Assembly (NCBI RefSeq): GCF_007751035.1
Contig: NZ_CP036433.1
Location: 3,887,001 to 3,951,000 of the forward strand
Direction of reading: 5' to 3'
Source of the DNA: Lignipirellula cremea
GTDB taxonomy: Bacteria > Planctomycetota > Planctomycetia > Pirellulales > Pirellulaceae
Length of the DNA stretch: 64,000 nucleotides
Position 1 is the first letter of the stretch. The number at the start of each line of letters is the position of its first letter. The notes beneath the pieces were generated by a model, which ran no database searches, was not told where the DNA came from, and saw nothing but the letters and a program-made list of their open reading frames with translations. Shown here piece by piece: positions 26,424 through 35,678 of this stretch. The position numbers were made by a program, and so were the translations under genes.

Positions 26424-26867
26424 TTATTTTTCAAAGTGGTCGGCGTGATCAATGAACACGGTTCCGGTCGTAGCGTTGTACAACCAGCCGCTGGCTCCGG
26501 TCACGTCGCCAGCCTGGGCCGGGCTGTTGGTGATGGTGGTGACCGTGTTGAGGTTGGTAAACGAGTTGACGGGCAATTCGCGGATATAAGGGCCGTACTT
26601 GAAGTCCGCGCCGGCTCCGACAGTGCCGTCCTCATCCGTCACTTCGGTGAGTTTGGACAGGTCGCTGGGAACCAGGCCGTCGTGCTGGCTCTTATAGAGT
26701 TCGATCTGGGACCGAATGGTGTGCAGGTTGAATTCGGAGGTGCCTTCCTTGGCGTCGTTGGCGGAGTCGGAAAACTGAGGAATGATTGTCGCGGCGAGAA
26801 CGGCCATAATGACAACCACGATCAGGACTTCCACCAGGGTAAAGCCGCTAGCTTTCTTGCTTTTCAT
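26424..26867 (-). CDS. Type II secretion-type major pseudopilin (GspG-like)
   Basis: 147 residues. The prepilin cleavage motif is intact: a short basic leader MKSKKASG, then FTLVEVLIVVVIMAVLAATI with Glu5 of the mature protein. The body has the GspG fold signature with a long N-terminal helix (EFNLHTIRSQIELYKSQHDG) and a C-terminal beta region. It would be cleaved by a prepilin peptidase and assembled into a pseudopilus of a type II secretion system. No other gsp gene is near; planctomycetes often encode many scattered pseudopilins. The start ATG (26865-26867) has AAGGGA upstream; the longer frame is rejected because the leader would be wrong. Confidence 0.9.
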   Translation of the reverse strand: MKSKKASGFTLVEVLIVVVIMAVLAATIIPQFSDSANDAKEGTSEFNLHTIRSQIELYKSQHDGLVPSDLSKLTEVTDEDGTVGAGADFKYGPYIRELPVNSFTNLNTVTTITNSPAQAGDVTGASGWLYNATTGTVFIDHADHFEK

Positions 26868-27441
26868 TGTTAACGAATCCCTTGAAAAAACTTTGGTGGC
26901 AAAATACGTTCGCGAAGCGGAACGTGACCATTCAGGCAGGTAACGGGGAAAAGTCGCGTCCCCAGGGAATCCCCCAGGAGGCGACCACAAATTTCCTCTA
27001 CCAGATATCTAGGTCAATTCTGGGTGGCGGTCAAAAAGTGCAGCCAAAATCTTGACGTTCGCCGTCGGAGATCCAGCTTGGCTGCGATGCAATCGCTCTG
27101 TCCGGCATGATCGATCCGTTTGATAGGATCCTTGCAGGCGGAGAAGTACACTCTCTGCGGAAGAGTTGGCTTTTGCAGATCACTCACCCCATGCCTCCCT
27201 GTTTTCTCAAAGGACTCATTTCTTCTATTCCGTTTACTTCAAGCATATCACCCAGCTTGACGATCTCTAATGACACTGGCTGCAGTATCGCTAGATCGGA
27301 AGGCTCTCCCTGTGAACAGCCTTTCTGCAATGAGGGTTGTGATCAGGCGATGGAAAATGGATTTGGCGGCCATGCCGTTCTGACGAGTGCGTTCGTCAGT
27401 TGCTACCACTTCAAGGTGAGAATGTCAGCGAAGGAGATCGG
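26868..27441. other. Long intergenic region between divergent pseudopilin and YTV genes
   Basis: About 574 nt with lower GC than its surroundings. A frame at 27107-27445 (112 residues) has no family match and probably is not a gene. The region should hold both promoters and a long leader of the YTV gene; AAGGAG at 27431-27436 is that gene's ribosome site. No convincing -35/-10 pair was found. Confidence 0.55.
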
Positions 27442-28962
27442 ATGATGAAAAGTATTTGTACCGCGTTGGCAGCTGCGGTCGTAATGACTGTGCTGTCAGC
27501 CTCCAGTGCGTGGGCCGCTTGTTGCGGAGCCGCGAATTACTCCAACTGCGGGAACTGTGAACCCGCCAGTTACCCGTGTGCACGCCAGCAGTGCTGCACG
27601 GTGATGAAATCCTGCAGCCGAGTGGTTTACGAGCAGCAACAACAGACTTGCTATCGCAACTGCTACGACACCGTCTGGGATGAGAAGACGATCGACTGCA
27701 CCCGTTACGTCAGCGAGACTCGCTACCGCAATTGCGAGTACACGGTCTGCCGTCCCGTTTACGAGACGCACTACCGTGAGTGCAGCTACACCGTTTGCAA
27801 GCCGGTTTGGGAAACCAAATCTCGCGAAATTTGCTACACGGTGTGCAAGCCGGTTTGGGAAACCAAGACCCGCGACATTTGCTACACGGTGAACAAGCCG
27901 GTTTGGGAAACCAAAACCCGCAACATTTGTTACACCGTTTGCAAGCCGGTCTGGGAAACCAAATCTCGCGACATCACCTACACCGTGTGCAAGCCGGTGT
28001 GGGAAACCAAGACCCGCGAAATTTGCTACACCGTCTGCAAGCCGGTTTGGGAAACTCGTGAAAAGACCATCTGCTACAACGTTTGCAAGCCGGTTTACGA
28101 GACCCGCGAACGCGAAGTCTGTTACACCGTCTGCAAGCCGGTTCACTACACCAAAGAAGTGACCATCAACTGCGGTCGCTGGGAAACGCAGGAAGAGTGC
28201 ATCCCCGGCCCGGTGGTCACCCGTTGCGTGCAGGATCCGGGCACTTGGACCTGGGATCCGTGCTGCTGCCGTTGCGTTTACTGCCCCGGTGAGTGCCGCA
28301 CGATCGAAACCCAGTGCCCGCCGCGTCGCGTTTGCAAACGCGTCTGGGTGCCGGAAACCCGTTGCGAAACGGTCAACTGCGTGCGTTACGAACGTGAAGA
28401 GTGCCGCAAGTCGGTTCCCTACACGGTCTGCCGCATGGTCAGCGAACCCCGCACCAAGACCTGCTGCTACAAAGTGTGCCGCATGGTCCCCGAGCAGCGC
28501 ACCAAGACCTGCTGCTACAAAGTTTGCCACATGGTGCCGGAAACGCACACCAAAACCTGCTGCTACAAAGTGTGCCGCATGGTCCCCGAGCAGCGCACCA
28601 AGACCTGCTGCTACAAAGTTTGCCACATGGTGCCGGAAACGCACACCAAAACCTGCTGCTACAAAGTGTGCCGCATGGTTTCGGAACAGCGCACCCGGAC
28701 CTGCTGCTACAAAGTGTGCCGCATGGTTCCGGAAACCTGCACCAAGCGTATCCCCTACCGCACCTGCCGTTACGAAAGCGAAACCCGCTGCAAGCAGGTG
28801 CCCTACACGGTCTGCGTTCCCGTGCACGAAACCAAGTGCATCAAGGTTCCGCGTCGTGTTTGCAAACGCGTTCCCTACACCGTCACCCGCTGCGTTCCTC
28901 GTGTGATCTGCGAGCAGGTTCCGGTTACCGTTTGCTGCCCCAGCTGCCCCAGCGGTTGCTAA
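27442..28962 (+). CDS. Cysteine-rich YTV-repeat protein (planctomycete wall protein)
   Basis: 506 residues with a signal peptide (KSICTALAAAVVMTVLSASSAWA). The mature part is built from about 16-residue units in two types: YTVCKPVWETKTR-(D/E)-IC in the first half and CCYKVCRMVPEQRTKT in the second, with a variable Gly/Pro/Cys-rich middle (WDPCCCRCVYCPGEC). This is the YTV domain, described for planctomycetes, and its proteins have been found in the cell wall of Rhodopirellula. Cysteines are dense and regularly spaced, fit for disulfide cross-linking. AAGGAG lies five bases before the ATG at 27442 (a second ATG follows directly). A good terminator follows at 29142-29171. Probably exported and highly expressed. 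Confidence 0.9.
   Translation: MMKSICTALAAAVVMTVLSASSAWAACCGAANYSNCGNCEPASYPCARQQCCTVMKSCSRVVYEQQQQTCYRNCYDTVWDEKTIDCTRYVSETRYRNCEYTVCRPVYETHYRECSYTVCKPVWETKSREICYTVCKPVWETKTRDICYTVNKPVWETKTRNICYTVCKPVWETKSRDITYTVCKPVWETKTREICYTVCKPVWETREKTICYNVCKPVYETREREVCYTVCKPVHYTKEVTINCGRWETQEECIPGPVVTRCVQDPGTWTWDPCCCRCVYCPGECRTIETQCPPRRVCKRVWVPETRCETVNCVRYEREECRKSVPYTVCRMVSEPRTKTCCYKVCRMVPEQRTKTCCYKVCHMVPETHTKTCCYKVCRMVPEQRTKTCCYKVCHMVPETHTKTCCYKVCRMVSEQRTRTCCYKVCRMVPETCTKRIPYRTCRYESETRCKQVPYTVCVPVHETKCIKVPRRVCKRVPYTVTRCVPRVICEQVPVTVCCPSCPSGC
28471..28662 (+). repeat. Perfect 96-bp tandem duplication within the YTV gene
   Basis: The segment 28471-28566 is repeated without change at 28567-28662 and the identity continues a few bases into the next unit. 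Each copy encodes two 16-residue cysteine repeats (RMVPEQ... and HMVPETH...). Identity at third positions shows a recent duplication or ongoing gene conversion. Confidence 0.9.
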
Positions 28963-28968
28963 TTAAAG

Positions 28969-28993
28969 GGGGGAGCCGATAACCGGCTCCCCC
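28969..28993 (+). terminator. Hairpin just past the YTV gene
   Basis: GGGGGAGCCG (28969-28978) pairs with CGGCTCCCCC (28984-28993) around a five-base loop, seven nt after the stop. It lacks a U-tract, so it may protect the mRNA 3' end rather than terminate. Confidence 0.6.
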
Positions 28994-29141
28994 GCGAGAC
29001 AGGTCGAAATGCCTGTTCTCTGGAAACCGGCGAACTCCTCAGGAGTTTCGCCTGGGACCGGAAGCAGGCGGTTCGCCCGAACAGACGTCAGAAACGTCGT
29101 TGACGATCTTCCTTCGCTGGAAGCATCCGTCTAGCGGATAG

Positions 29142-29171
29142 AGCGGCCTGGTATTTGCCAGGCCGCTTTTT
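29142..29171 (+). terminator. Rho-independent terminator downstream of the YTV gene
   Basis: AGCGGCCTGG (29142-29151) pairs with CCAGGCCGCT (29158-29167), loop TATTTG, followed by five T on the plus strand. It touches the stop of the convergent CPBP protease gene. It is about 180 nt past the YTV stop, after a further hairpin at 29029-29052. Confidence 0.85.
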
Positions 29172-29926
29172 CATTTCTTGTCCGCAGACGGGCTCGCATC
29201 GTCAGAACCCGCAGACTTGTCTCCATCGTTAAAATCCGCAGAATTTTTCGCAGCGTCAGAATTCGACTGTGACGCAGCTCCACTTTCCGTCGAGGGCTGC
29301 CCGGCCGAATACTCCTGCCCGCCGCCGCGGACCAGATAAAGCATGGCGATAAAGTCGTACGCCGCATGACAGGCGATCGGAGCCAGCAGATTCCCCGTCG
29401 CCAGCCACAGCCAGCCCAGGTAGGCCCCGATCAACGTGGCGATCACCGCATAGGCGTTCGTCATCCAGTGGCACGCTCCGAACGCCAGGGAAGCCAGCAA
29501 CAACGACACCGCCTGCCGCCACCAGATATCCGTATGCGCCGTGAGCGCCGCCTGGAGTACGCCGCGGAACAGCAGCTCTTCGCCAATCCCGGCCGCCAGG
29601 GAAATCAGCAGCATTCCGGCCAGGCCCAGTCGGCGGAAGTGGGGCAGCACGCTGGCTTCGACCGTTTGCCGCAAATGGCGCAGCGGCTCCCACGGCAGAT
29701 AATCAATCAGCACCAGCCCCGCCAGCATCGGCAACGTGGCCGCCAGCCCCCAGCCAATCGCCGGCAACGCGGCCAGCGGCGCCGGGCCCTCCGGTGAAAT
29801 CGGCGCCCAGGGCGGATACCCCACCAGCCAGCCGACAATCACCGCGATCAGTCCCAGCCCCCCTTCGAACAGGATCGCCGTACGAACAAAACGCTCTGGC
29901 GACTCAGGAGGCGGCTCGGTATCCAT
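29171..29926 (-). CDS. CPBP family intramembrane metalloprotease
   Basis: 251 residues with about six to seven membrane segments. Motifs of the CPBP (Abi/CAAX) family are clear: motif 1 EELLFRGVLQAAL, motif 2 FGACHWMTN and motif 3 LAPIACHAAYD, which give the glutamates and histidines of the zinc site. Family members cleave prenylated or other membrane proteins, or act in bacteriocin self-immunity; which applies here is unknown. The last 50 residues are Ser/Asp/Ala-rich and hydrophilic. The start is ATG (29924-29926, MDTEPPPESPERF); a TTG three codons upstream is less likely. Next gene upstream on the same strand (30027) encodes an amidohydrolase. Confidence 0.88.
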   Translation of the reverse strand: MDTEPPPESPERFVRTAILFEGGLGLIAVIVGWLVGYPPWAPISPEGPAPLAALPAIGWGLAATLPMLAGLVLIDYLPWEPLRHLRQTVEASVLPHFRRLGLAGMLLISLAAGIGEELLFRGVLQAALTAHTDIWWRQAVSLLLASLAFGACHWMTNAYAVIATLIGAYLGWLWLATGNLLAPIACHAAYDFIAMLYLVRGGGQEYSAGQPSTESGAASQSNSDAAKNSADFNDGDKSAGSDDASPSADKK

Positions 29927-30026
29927 GGCAGGCAAAGGGGTTCAAAGGAACCGGCGGCGGCAAACCAACGATTATAGACGCCCACACCCGTTCCCACAGC
30001 AGGGCCCGCACCGTTGGTCGGAGCAT

Positions 30027-31610
30027 TTAATCGATCTGACCCGCGCGCAAGACCCGGCCTGGCAGTTCTTCCCGCGGCAGCGACGCCGGCTGGCCGTCGA
30101 TCACAATCGCCCGCCCATTGACCCAGACCCGATCGATGCCGACCGGTTCCGCGTAGGGCTCGGTATACGTCGCCCGATCGGCGATCGTTTCCGGGTCAAA
30201 CAAAACCAGATCCGCAAAGGCGCCCGTCTGCAGCCGGCCGCGTCCCGCCAGACCGAACCGCTGGGCGGGAATCGAAGTGGCCTTCCGCACCGCCTGTTCC
30301 AGCGAGAAGAGCTTTCGGTCGCGGACCAGCGGCCCCAGGAATCGCGGGGCCGAGCCGAAACACCGGGGATGAATCCTTCCCCCTTGGGCGTAGATCCCAT
30401 CGCTGCCCAGCATCGAACAGGGATGCTGCAGAAACGGATCCACCACCGCATCGCTGCCCCGCGGGAAGACCAGTGAGACGGCGAAACTCTCTTCCGCCAG
30501 CAGCCTGCAGGCCGCCTGTTCGACCGGTAAATCGACCGCTCCGGCGTATTGGGCCAGCGTGGAGCCGATGTGACCGGCGTTCGTTTCACTCGCCAGCCAG
30601 GCAATGTAAATATTTTCCGGTGAAAAACGCGGCTGATCAAACCGCGCACGCAGCGCCTGCTGCACCGCCGGCGAAGCCAGGTGATCGCCGGCCGCGAGCG
30701 GGCCGTTCTCCCAGACCTCGTACGGCAACATCATGCTCAGCATGGTCGACGCCCAGGCGTACGGATAGCAATCAAAACTAAAGTCGACCGTCTCCCGGGC
30801 GCGTTCAATCGCCTGGAGCACCGGCTCGACCAGGTCGGGCGTTTCCGCTTTCAAATGCGAAATATGCAATCGCACGCCCGCCCGCTGGGCGATCTCGACC
30901 GCCTCATCAATCCCGGCCGCCGTACCCAGACGGTAGCGGATATGCGTGACATACAACCCATTGAAAGGCCGCAACGCCTGGCAGGCGGCGATCAGTTCCT
31001 CGGTCGAAGCGAAGCACTCGGCCACATAGTCGAGCCCCGTCGACAGGCCGACCGCTCCCTGTTCCATCGCCCGGGAAATCATCGCCTGGATCTCCCGCAT
31101 TTCGTCTCCGGTCGGGGCGGCGCCGCTCCAGCCTTTGACGGCCGTACGAACATTCGCGTACGGAACCTGGGCGATCACGTTCTGCGCGATGCGATTCTCC
31201 CGCAGGTTGAACTGCTGCAAATAATCGTCGACGGAACGCCAGCCGCGGTAGTCGCCCGGCAGCAGGCCATTGAGCGGCCGCAAATAGTGCATCCAGTGGG
31301 GAGCGGTCGCCGGCGTGACGGGCGCATAAGAGATGCCGTCCGACATCAGCACTTCGGTCGTAAAGCCCTGCCGCGTTTTGAACGGCAAATGCCCCCAGCG
31401 GAGCAGCCAGCCTTCGCTATGGTTATGCGGATCGATCAGTCCCGGACAGACGACCCGGCCGCCGCCCTGGATTTCCTCCTGCCCCACCGCCTCCGACAGA
31501 TCGCCAATCGCCGCGATCCGATCGCCCTGCAGTCCAATATCGGCCCGGTACCGCGGCCCGCCGCCGCCATCGATCACCCATACGTCGCGCAGCAGCGTTT
31601 CAAAATGCAT
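30027..31610 (-). CDS. Amidohydrolase, D-aminoacylase / N-acyl-D-amino-acid deacylase-like
   Basis: 527 residues, the normal length of the D-aminoacylase group of the amidohydrolase superfamily. Visible: the start of the beta-sandwich (FETLLRDVWVIDGGGG), the metal motif PGLIDPHNHSEG (HxH type), LHISHLKAE, and the late GSDGIYAQGG aspartate. The C-terminus returns to the sandwich domain (GAFADLVLFDPETI). Family members remove acyl groups from N-acyl-D-amino acids, possibly from peptidoglycan or diet peptides; substrate is unknown. No signal peptide. The start ATG (31608-31610) is chosen because upstream in-frame sequence is Arg/Trp-rich and unlike the family. Divergent from the small membrane protein gene at 31997. 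Confidence 0.87.
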   Translation of the reverse strand: MHFETLLRDVWVIDGGGGPRYRADIGLQGDRIAAIGDLSEAVGQEEIQGGGRVVCPGLIDPHNHSEGWLLRWGHLPFKTRQGFTTEVLMSDGISYAPVTPATAPHWMHYLRPLNGLLPGDYRGWRSVDDYLQQFNLRENRIAQNVIAQVPYANVRTAVKGWSGAAPTGDEMREIQAMISRAMEQGAVGLSTGLDYVAECFASTEELIAACQALRPFNGLYVTHIRYRLGTAAGIDEAVEIAQRAGVRLHISHLKAETPDLVEPVLQAIERARETVDFSFDCYPYAWASTMLSMMLPYEVWENGPLAAGDHLASPAVQQALRARFDQPRFSPENIYIAWLASETNAGHIGSTLAQYAGAVDLPVEQAACRLLAEESFAVSLVFPRGSDAVVDPFLQHPCSMLGSDGIYAQGGRIHPRCFGSAPRFLGPLVRDRKLFSLEQAVRKATSIPAQRFGLAGRGRLQTGAFADLVLFDPETIADRATYTEPYAEPVGIDRVWVNGRAIVIDGQPASLPREELPGRVLRAGQID

Positions 31611-31996
31611 CGGCTCCCTCGGGCTAGAGGTTTTTTTCACAGGCGACTGCAGGCCTGATTGTGCGAGAAACCGCCATGATAGACGCCCTGTCCAGCAGGA
31701 CAACCGCTCAGTCGTCCAAGGAAATCGAATCCTCCGCTGCACAGTGGATAGCCTCGCCTAACGCCGCCAGTTGCTGCCGCGAGAATCAGACTGGTTTTTA
31801 CCCTGAATCGGGTGGTGGGCGATCACGTTTACGATAAAATCCCTTCCGCAACTACAAAGGGGGGGTGAAGGTGAGAGGTCACAATGACCGTTCAGCGTCG
31901 CCCCGCGAAAGTTTAAGTCCGCAGGTTATACGCTAAAGCATCAGGCTGCTAACGATTCTCCAATCCCTATAGTCGTTTGAATAAGGACGAACACGA
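31611..31996. other. Divergent intergenic region
   Basis: About 386 nt between the amidohydrolase and the small membrane protein gene. It is AT-richer near 31770-31990 and shows no gene; several AT-rich hexamers (TATAGT at 31968-31973, TTATAC at 31926-31931) have no matching -35 box at the right distance. Confidence 0.5.
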
Positions 31997-32395
31997 ATGC
32001 CAAACACCGCTATTTTGTTTATCGGATTTCTGGCAATTGCCTGGTATTACTACTGCATTATCTACATTGGCTTTTTGCACCCAGTCGCCCAGGATGGCAG
32101 TCAAGCGTTTCGTGAATTTGTGAAGCTCTCCATTCCGGCATTGAGCGGGACACTCGCAACCTTCGTTGGAATGGTGTTGTGCCTCAAGCCGCTGGAAACA
32201 TTAAACGGCGTGCCTGCCGTGACGATGTTTGGGTGGGCCGCATGCCTGGCCTATGTAGTGTCCTTGATACTCGCGGTATACGCCTGGTCGAAAAATGGCG
32301 ACCGCACCGACCCTGTAATCATCGGTCTGGCAAAATTGCTGTTGGGATTGTTCGGCGGCGCTTTGGCTGTGGCGCTGAACGTCACTGCTAAATAG
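31997..32395 (+). CDS. Small integral membrane protein, unknown
   Basis: 132 residues with three to four hydrophobic segments (AILFIGFLAIAWYYYCIIYIG, LSIPALSGTLATFVGMVLCL, VTMFGWAACLAYVVSLILAV and LAKLLLGLFGGALAVAL). No family recognised. AAGGACG lies nine bases before the ATG, so translation is credible. GC content is lower than in its neighbours. Divergent from the amidohydrolase and convergent with the large secreted protein gene, so a single-gene unit. No function can be stated. Confidence 0.7.
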   Translation: MPNTAILFIGFLAIAWYYYCIIYIGFLHPVAQDGSQAFREFVKLSIPALSGTLATFVGMVLCLKPLETLNGVPAVTMFGWAACLAYVVSLILAVYAWSKNGDRTDPVIIGLAKLLLGLFGGALAVALNVTAK

Positions 32396-32450
32396 ACCGC
32401 CGCCGATGGCTGCGATCCGCTCTTCCTGCAGCCCCCTGTCAACCGGCCGA

Positions 32451-35400
32451 CTACTTTTTCAGCATAATAAAATCGGCCTCGGGCAGGTCGGTCTGGAAAC
32501 GGACCTTGCCGCGTTCGTAGGTGAAGTCGAGCGGCTTCTGGTGACGGATGCTGAACACTTCGCGGGGAGCGAACGCCGATTTTACTTCCATGTTCAAAGC
32601 CGGCAGCTCGTCGTTGTTCGTCCAGTTAACCAGGGTCAGCAGCGTTCCCTGCTTGTTGTCCAGCAGCAGACTTTCGACGCCGGTGACGGAGCTGGTTGCT
32701 TCGCGATCCAGGAAGGCGGCCTCGACGCCCAGGTTCATGATCTTCCAGGCGGCCGGATCAAAGTCGGTCGGGTTGTAAAGATTGACCTCGCCGCCACGCG
32801 CCCAGGGAACGGGACGCAGGGCCGTTTTCCAGAAGGCGGCTCCCATCGCGGAGCCAACGGCGTAAGCCTTGCCGCGGCCGAGCGGACGTTCCGTCACGGC
32901 GGCCGAGCCGTCCTTCCAGCGGACCAGCACCCGCGTTTCCGGCGAGGTCGGCTGCATCCCTTGCTGGAAGGCGATCGCCTGCAGGGGCAGGTCGTCGGGG
33001 TGGCTTTCGGTAATCGCATCGGCCAGTGGCAATTCCAGCAGCGGCCGATGGTGGTACAGGTTCTTCTTCGGGGCGCCCGCTTTCACGCCCAGCAGATTCA
33101 GCAGGCTCTGTTCCGGTTCGTTGTACTGGTTGAGATGTCCCAGACCGGTCGAGGCGTACAGCACGCCGCCGTCGGTCACCCATTTTTCCAGCCGCGGGAC
33201 GGCCTTGTCGTTGACCCACTCGCCGGCAAAATAGATCGCCCGGTACTGGTCCAGGTTCTTGGATTCGACGATGTCGTCTTCCGTGATCAGGTCCACCTGG
33301 TACTGGGCCTGCCGCAACGCCAGGTAGATCAGCTGCTGGTCCTTACGGCAAATGTTCTGCACCGGCTTGCCGGCCAGGTGGGACATCCGCAGAAAGCGAT
33401 CGGCCGCCGTGTTCACCGCCGCATGATCCTCATTGAGGGCCGTCGCCTTGCCCGTCACGACCGCCACCCGGGCGCGGCGGGGCTGGGCGCCGTCGAGCAG
33501 CGATTCGACCGCCGCTGTGTCGTAGGTCGATTCGAAGATCGCCTGGAACATTTCCGGGTATTGCCAGCTGACGTAGTTCTCGGAATAGTTCTCCTGCGGG
33601 CCGACCCAGAAGTGGTCAATGTGTTTGGCCCCGGCGCCAATCGCCAAGAGCGAGTTCCGGCGGAAGTAGTCGGCCGGCTGACCGGGCGAGTGCGGCATGA
33701 TGTACATGTGGATCGGCAGGTTGTGGTATTTGGTCGCCGACCGCATCCGGGCAAACATGAACGAGATCGTCTGCGGCAACTCGGGCACAAAGAACAAGTA
33801 GTCCTCGGCCCAGAACATCGACATCGCCTGGTGCTTGAAGGCGTCAATCCACTGCAGCTGGTCGCCGTAGTACATGACCCCGTGATGGGGCGAGAAATTG
33901 GCGCCGGTCAGCACCTGCGGCCCAAACGCCTGCTTTGCAACGGCGGTGAGCTGGCGGTACTTCTCAAACCGCTGCTCCGCCCCGAACAGACGGCCGTACC
34001 ACTGCAGGCGAGCATTGCCGCCCGGAGTGGCCTGGCGCGGATCGACGCCCAGGTCCTCGCGGGTGAGACGATGCTTCTGCAGCCAGGCCCGGAACGGCTC
34101 CAGGTACTGCGGATCGTCGAGCTTCACGCCGCCGATGGTGATCTCATCGCCAAAACTACAGACGCGAAAGCTCCCCTTCTGTGCTCCCAGCTGCGCCGCG
34201 TAGTCTTTGATCGCCTGTTCATTGCGCAGATGCTGGTGATAGCCGTCGACTTTGAGCGTTTGATAGGGGGCCGGCAGCTGCGTGTTGTAACCCAGGGCGT
34301 CTTTCAAAGCGAGCGCCCAGGGCTGGCCGCCCCGGTCAAAGCCGCCATAAAACGGGATCAGTTTCGGTTTGGTCGGGAACGCTTTGCGCCACTCGGTTTT
34401 CGACTGGGCGATCAGATCGGCGGCGATGTCGCGCGACAGACGCAGCGTTTTCTCTTTGTTCCAGGTAATGTCGATCGGGAAGTGGATCGTTTCCCCGTTC
34501 GGCACATCCAGTTCGCCCAGCACTTGCCGGCCGGCGCTGTCGAGCGCCACCTGGACCGGCACCAGGACGCTGCCGCCCACCGCTGCCGGCGTGGTGCGGG
34601 CCGCCTTGCTGTCCAGTTCGCCATCGACCAGCGTCACCTGCAGGCCTTCATCGGTCAGCAGTTCGACAACCTGGTTGATGTTCACCCAGGGACTCCAGGC
34701 GCCGGGCGAGACGGCCGCTTCCGGAACCAGGCCGTGCTTTGGCGCACAGTGCCAGGTGAAGTGGCCGAAATGCGTGAACAGCTTCGCCTTGACCGGAGTG
34801 CGGGCCGTATTCTTGAAACGGAAGTAAAGCGGCGTCGAACGGATCGCCTCGTAAATGAACGGGCTCTTCGCCTGGCCGTGCTTTTCCCAGCCGATACAGG
34901 TGTCCTCGGTGCTGCTGGTCAGCAGGACAAAGTCCACGTAACGGTCGCCGGCCGGTTCCGGATTGTCGACGGTGATCAGCCGGATCTCGGCCGGGCCCGC
35001 TTTGAGTTGGGCCGCGTTCTTGGGAGCCTCAGCTGCATCGTGATCGACGCCCCAGGGGAACCACAGCTGCTTTTGCGGCGGCAGGTTATAGGTCGAGGCG
35101 CCGCAGAAACTGTACATTCGCAAAGCGTCGACCTTGCCGTAATCGTGCGAGAACACTTTCCGGTTCCCTTGCCAGACCTCGACCCGATGGACGAAGTTGT
35201 AGTACGGCGGCGACTGGTACTTGCTCCAGACCCGATAGGAACCGTTGGCGGGAATCGTTACTTTCTGTACGGCGACCGCTTCTTTGCTGGCGGCCGGAGC
35301 GCCCACCAGGCCGCCATGGGTCACCCACATGGCGCCAAAGTTCTGGGTCGCATAACTCTGATCCTGGTGCATCACTTGCCAGCCCGCTTCTCCAGCAGCG

Positions 35401-35522
35401 GGCTGGAAGCGTTCTCCTTCGGCGACGACCACAACGGGCGCGGGAGCAGGTTCTTGCGCCGCCAGCGGCAGGCAGGCGAAGAGCGACAGGCAAACGTACG
35501 AAAACGGAACCAGAAATTTCAT
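32451..35522 (-). CDS. Large secreted protein with GH42-like region, unknown substrate
   Basis: 1023 residues with a signal peptide (KFLVPFSYVCLSLFACLPLAAQ). The first 300 residues are beta-rich. The middle resembles a TIM-barrel hydrolase (e.g. SFRVCSFGDEITIGG and HIDHFWVGPQENYSENY). The part at about 705-820 (RARVAVVTGKATALNED, DLITEDDIVESKNLDQYRA, WVTDGGVLYASTGLGH) resembles the trimerisation domain of GH42 beta-galactosidases, a glutaminase-like fold. A final beta domain ends in DFIMLKK. It is probably an exported glycoside hydrolase or relative; catalytic acids are not identified with confidence. An ATG seven codons upstream (35541-35543) is an alternative start; neither has a strong ribosome site. 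Confidence 0.72.
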   Translation of the reverse strand: MKFLVPFSYVCLSLFACLPLAAQEPAPAPVVVVAEGERFQPAAGEAGWQVMHQDQSYATQNFGAMWVTHGGLVGAPAASKEAVAVQKVTIPANGSYRVWSKYQSPPYYNFVHRVEVWQGNRKVFSHDYGKVDALRMYSFCGASTYNLPPQKQLWFPWGVDHDAAEAPKNAAQLKAGPAEIRLITVDNPEPAGDRYVDFVLLTSSTEDTCIGWEKHGQAKSPFIYEAIRSTPLYFRFKNTARTPVKAKLFTHFGHFTWHCAPKHGLVPEAAVSPGAWSPWVNINQVVELLTDEGLQVTLVDGELDSKAARTTPAAVGGSVLVPVQVALDSAGRQVLGELDVPNGETIHFPIDITWNKEKTLRLSRDIAADLIAQSKTEWRKAFPTKPKLIPFYGGFDRGGQPWALALKDALGYNTQLPAPYQTLKVDGYHQHLRNEQAIKDYAAQLGAQKGSFRVCSFGDEITIGGVKLDDPQYLEPFRAWLQKHRLTREDLGVDPRQATPGGNARLQWYGRLFGAEQRFEKYRQLTAVAKQAFGPQVLTGANFSPHHGVMYYGDQLQWIDAFKHQAMSMFWAEDYLFFVPELPQTISFMFARMRSATKYHNLPIHMYIMPHSPGQPADYFRRNSLLAIGAGAKHIDHFWVGPQENYSENYVSWQYPEMFQAIFESTYDTAAVESLLDGAQPRRARVAVVTGKATALNEDHAAVNTAADRFLRMSHLAGKPVQNICRKDQQLIYLALRQAQYQVDLITEDDIVESKNLDQYRAIYFAGEWVNDKAVPRLEKWVTDGGVLYASTGLGHLNQYNEPEQSLLNLLGVKAGAPKKNLYHHRPLLELPLADAITESHPDDLPLQAIAFQQGMQPTSPETRVLVRWKDGSAAVTERPLGRGKAYAVGSAMGAAFWKTALRPVPWARGGEVNLYNPTDFDPAAWKIMNLGVEAAFLDREATSSVTGVESLLLDNKQGTLLTLVNWTNNDELPALNMEVKSAFAPREVFSIRHQKPLDFTYERGKVRFQTDLPEADFIMLKK

Positions 35523-35678
35523 CGCGGTATCCAGCAGAGTCATGGCGGGAAATCATCGGTGAGAGAACGGCCGCCGATTGCGTGATCCGACGGCCGCTCT
35601 GGGCTACCATCTTAGTCGACGCAGCCGCCCGATCCTACTTCCAGGAGGGCCTTTCGCGTTTGAATTTGCGACGCCTGC

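Noticed and set aside
27107..27445. Possible 112-residue gene before the YTV gene
   Set aside because: No domain, weak start context; the region is better read as the YTV leader and promoter.
27496..28827. 443-codon minus-strand open frame within the YTV gene
   Set aside because: It only reflects the repeats on the other strand; the plus-strand product has signal peptide, ribosome site and known repeats.
32406..35585. 1059-codon plus-strand open frame opposite the GH42-like gene
   Set aside because: Mirrors the full length of the minus-strand gene, which has a signal peptide and recognisable domains; no family seen on the plus strand.
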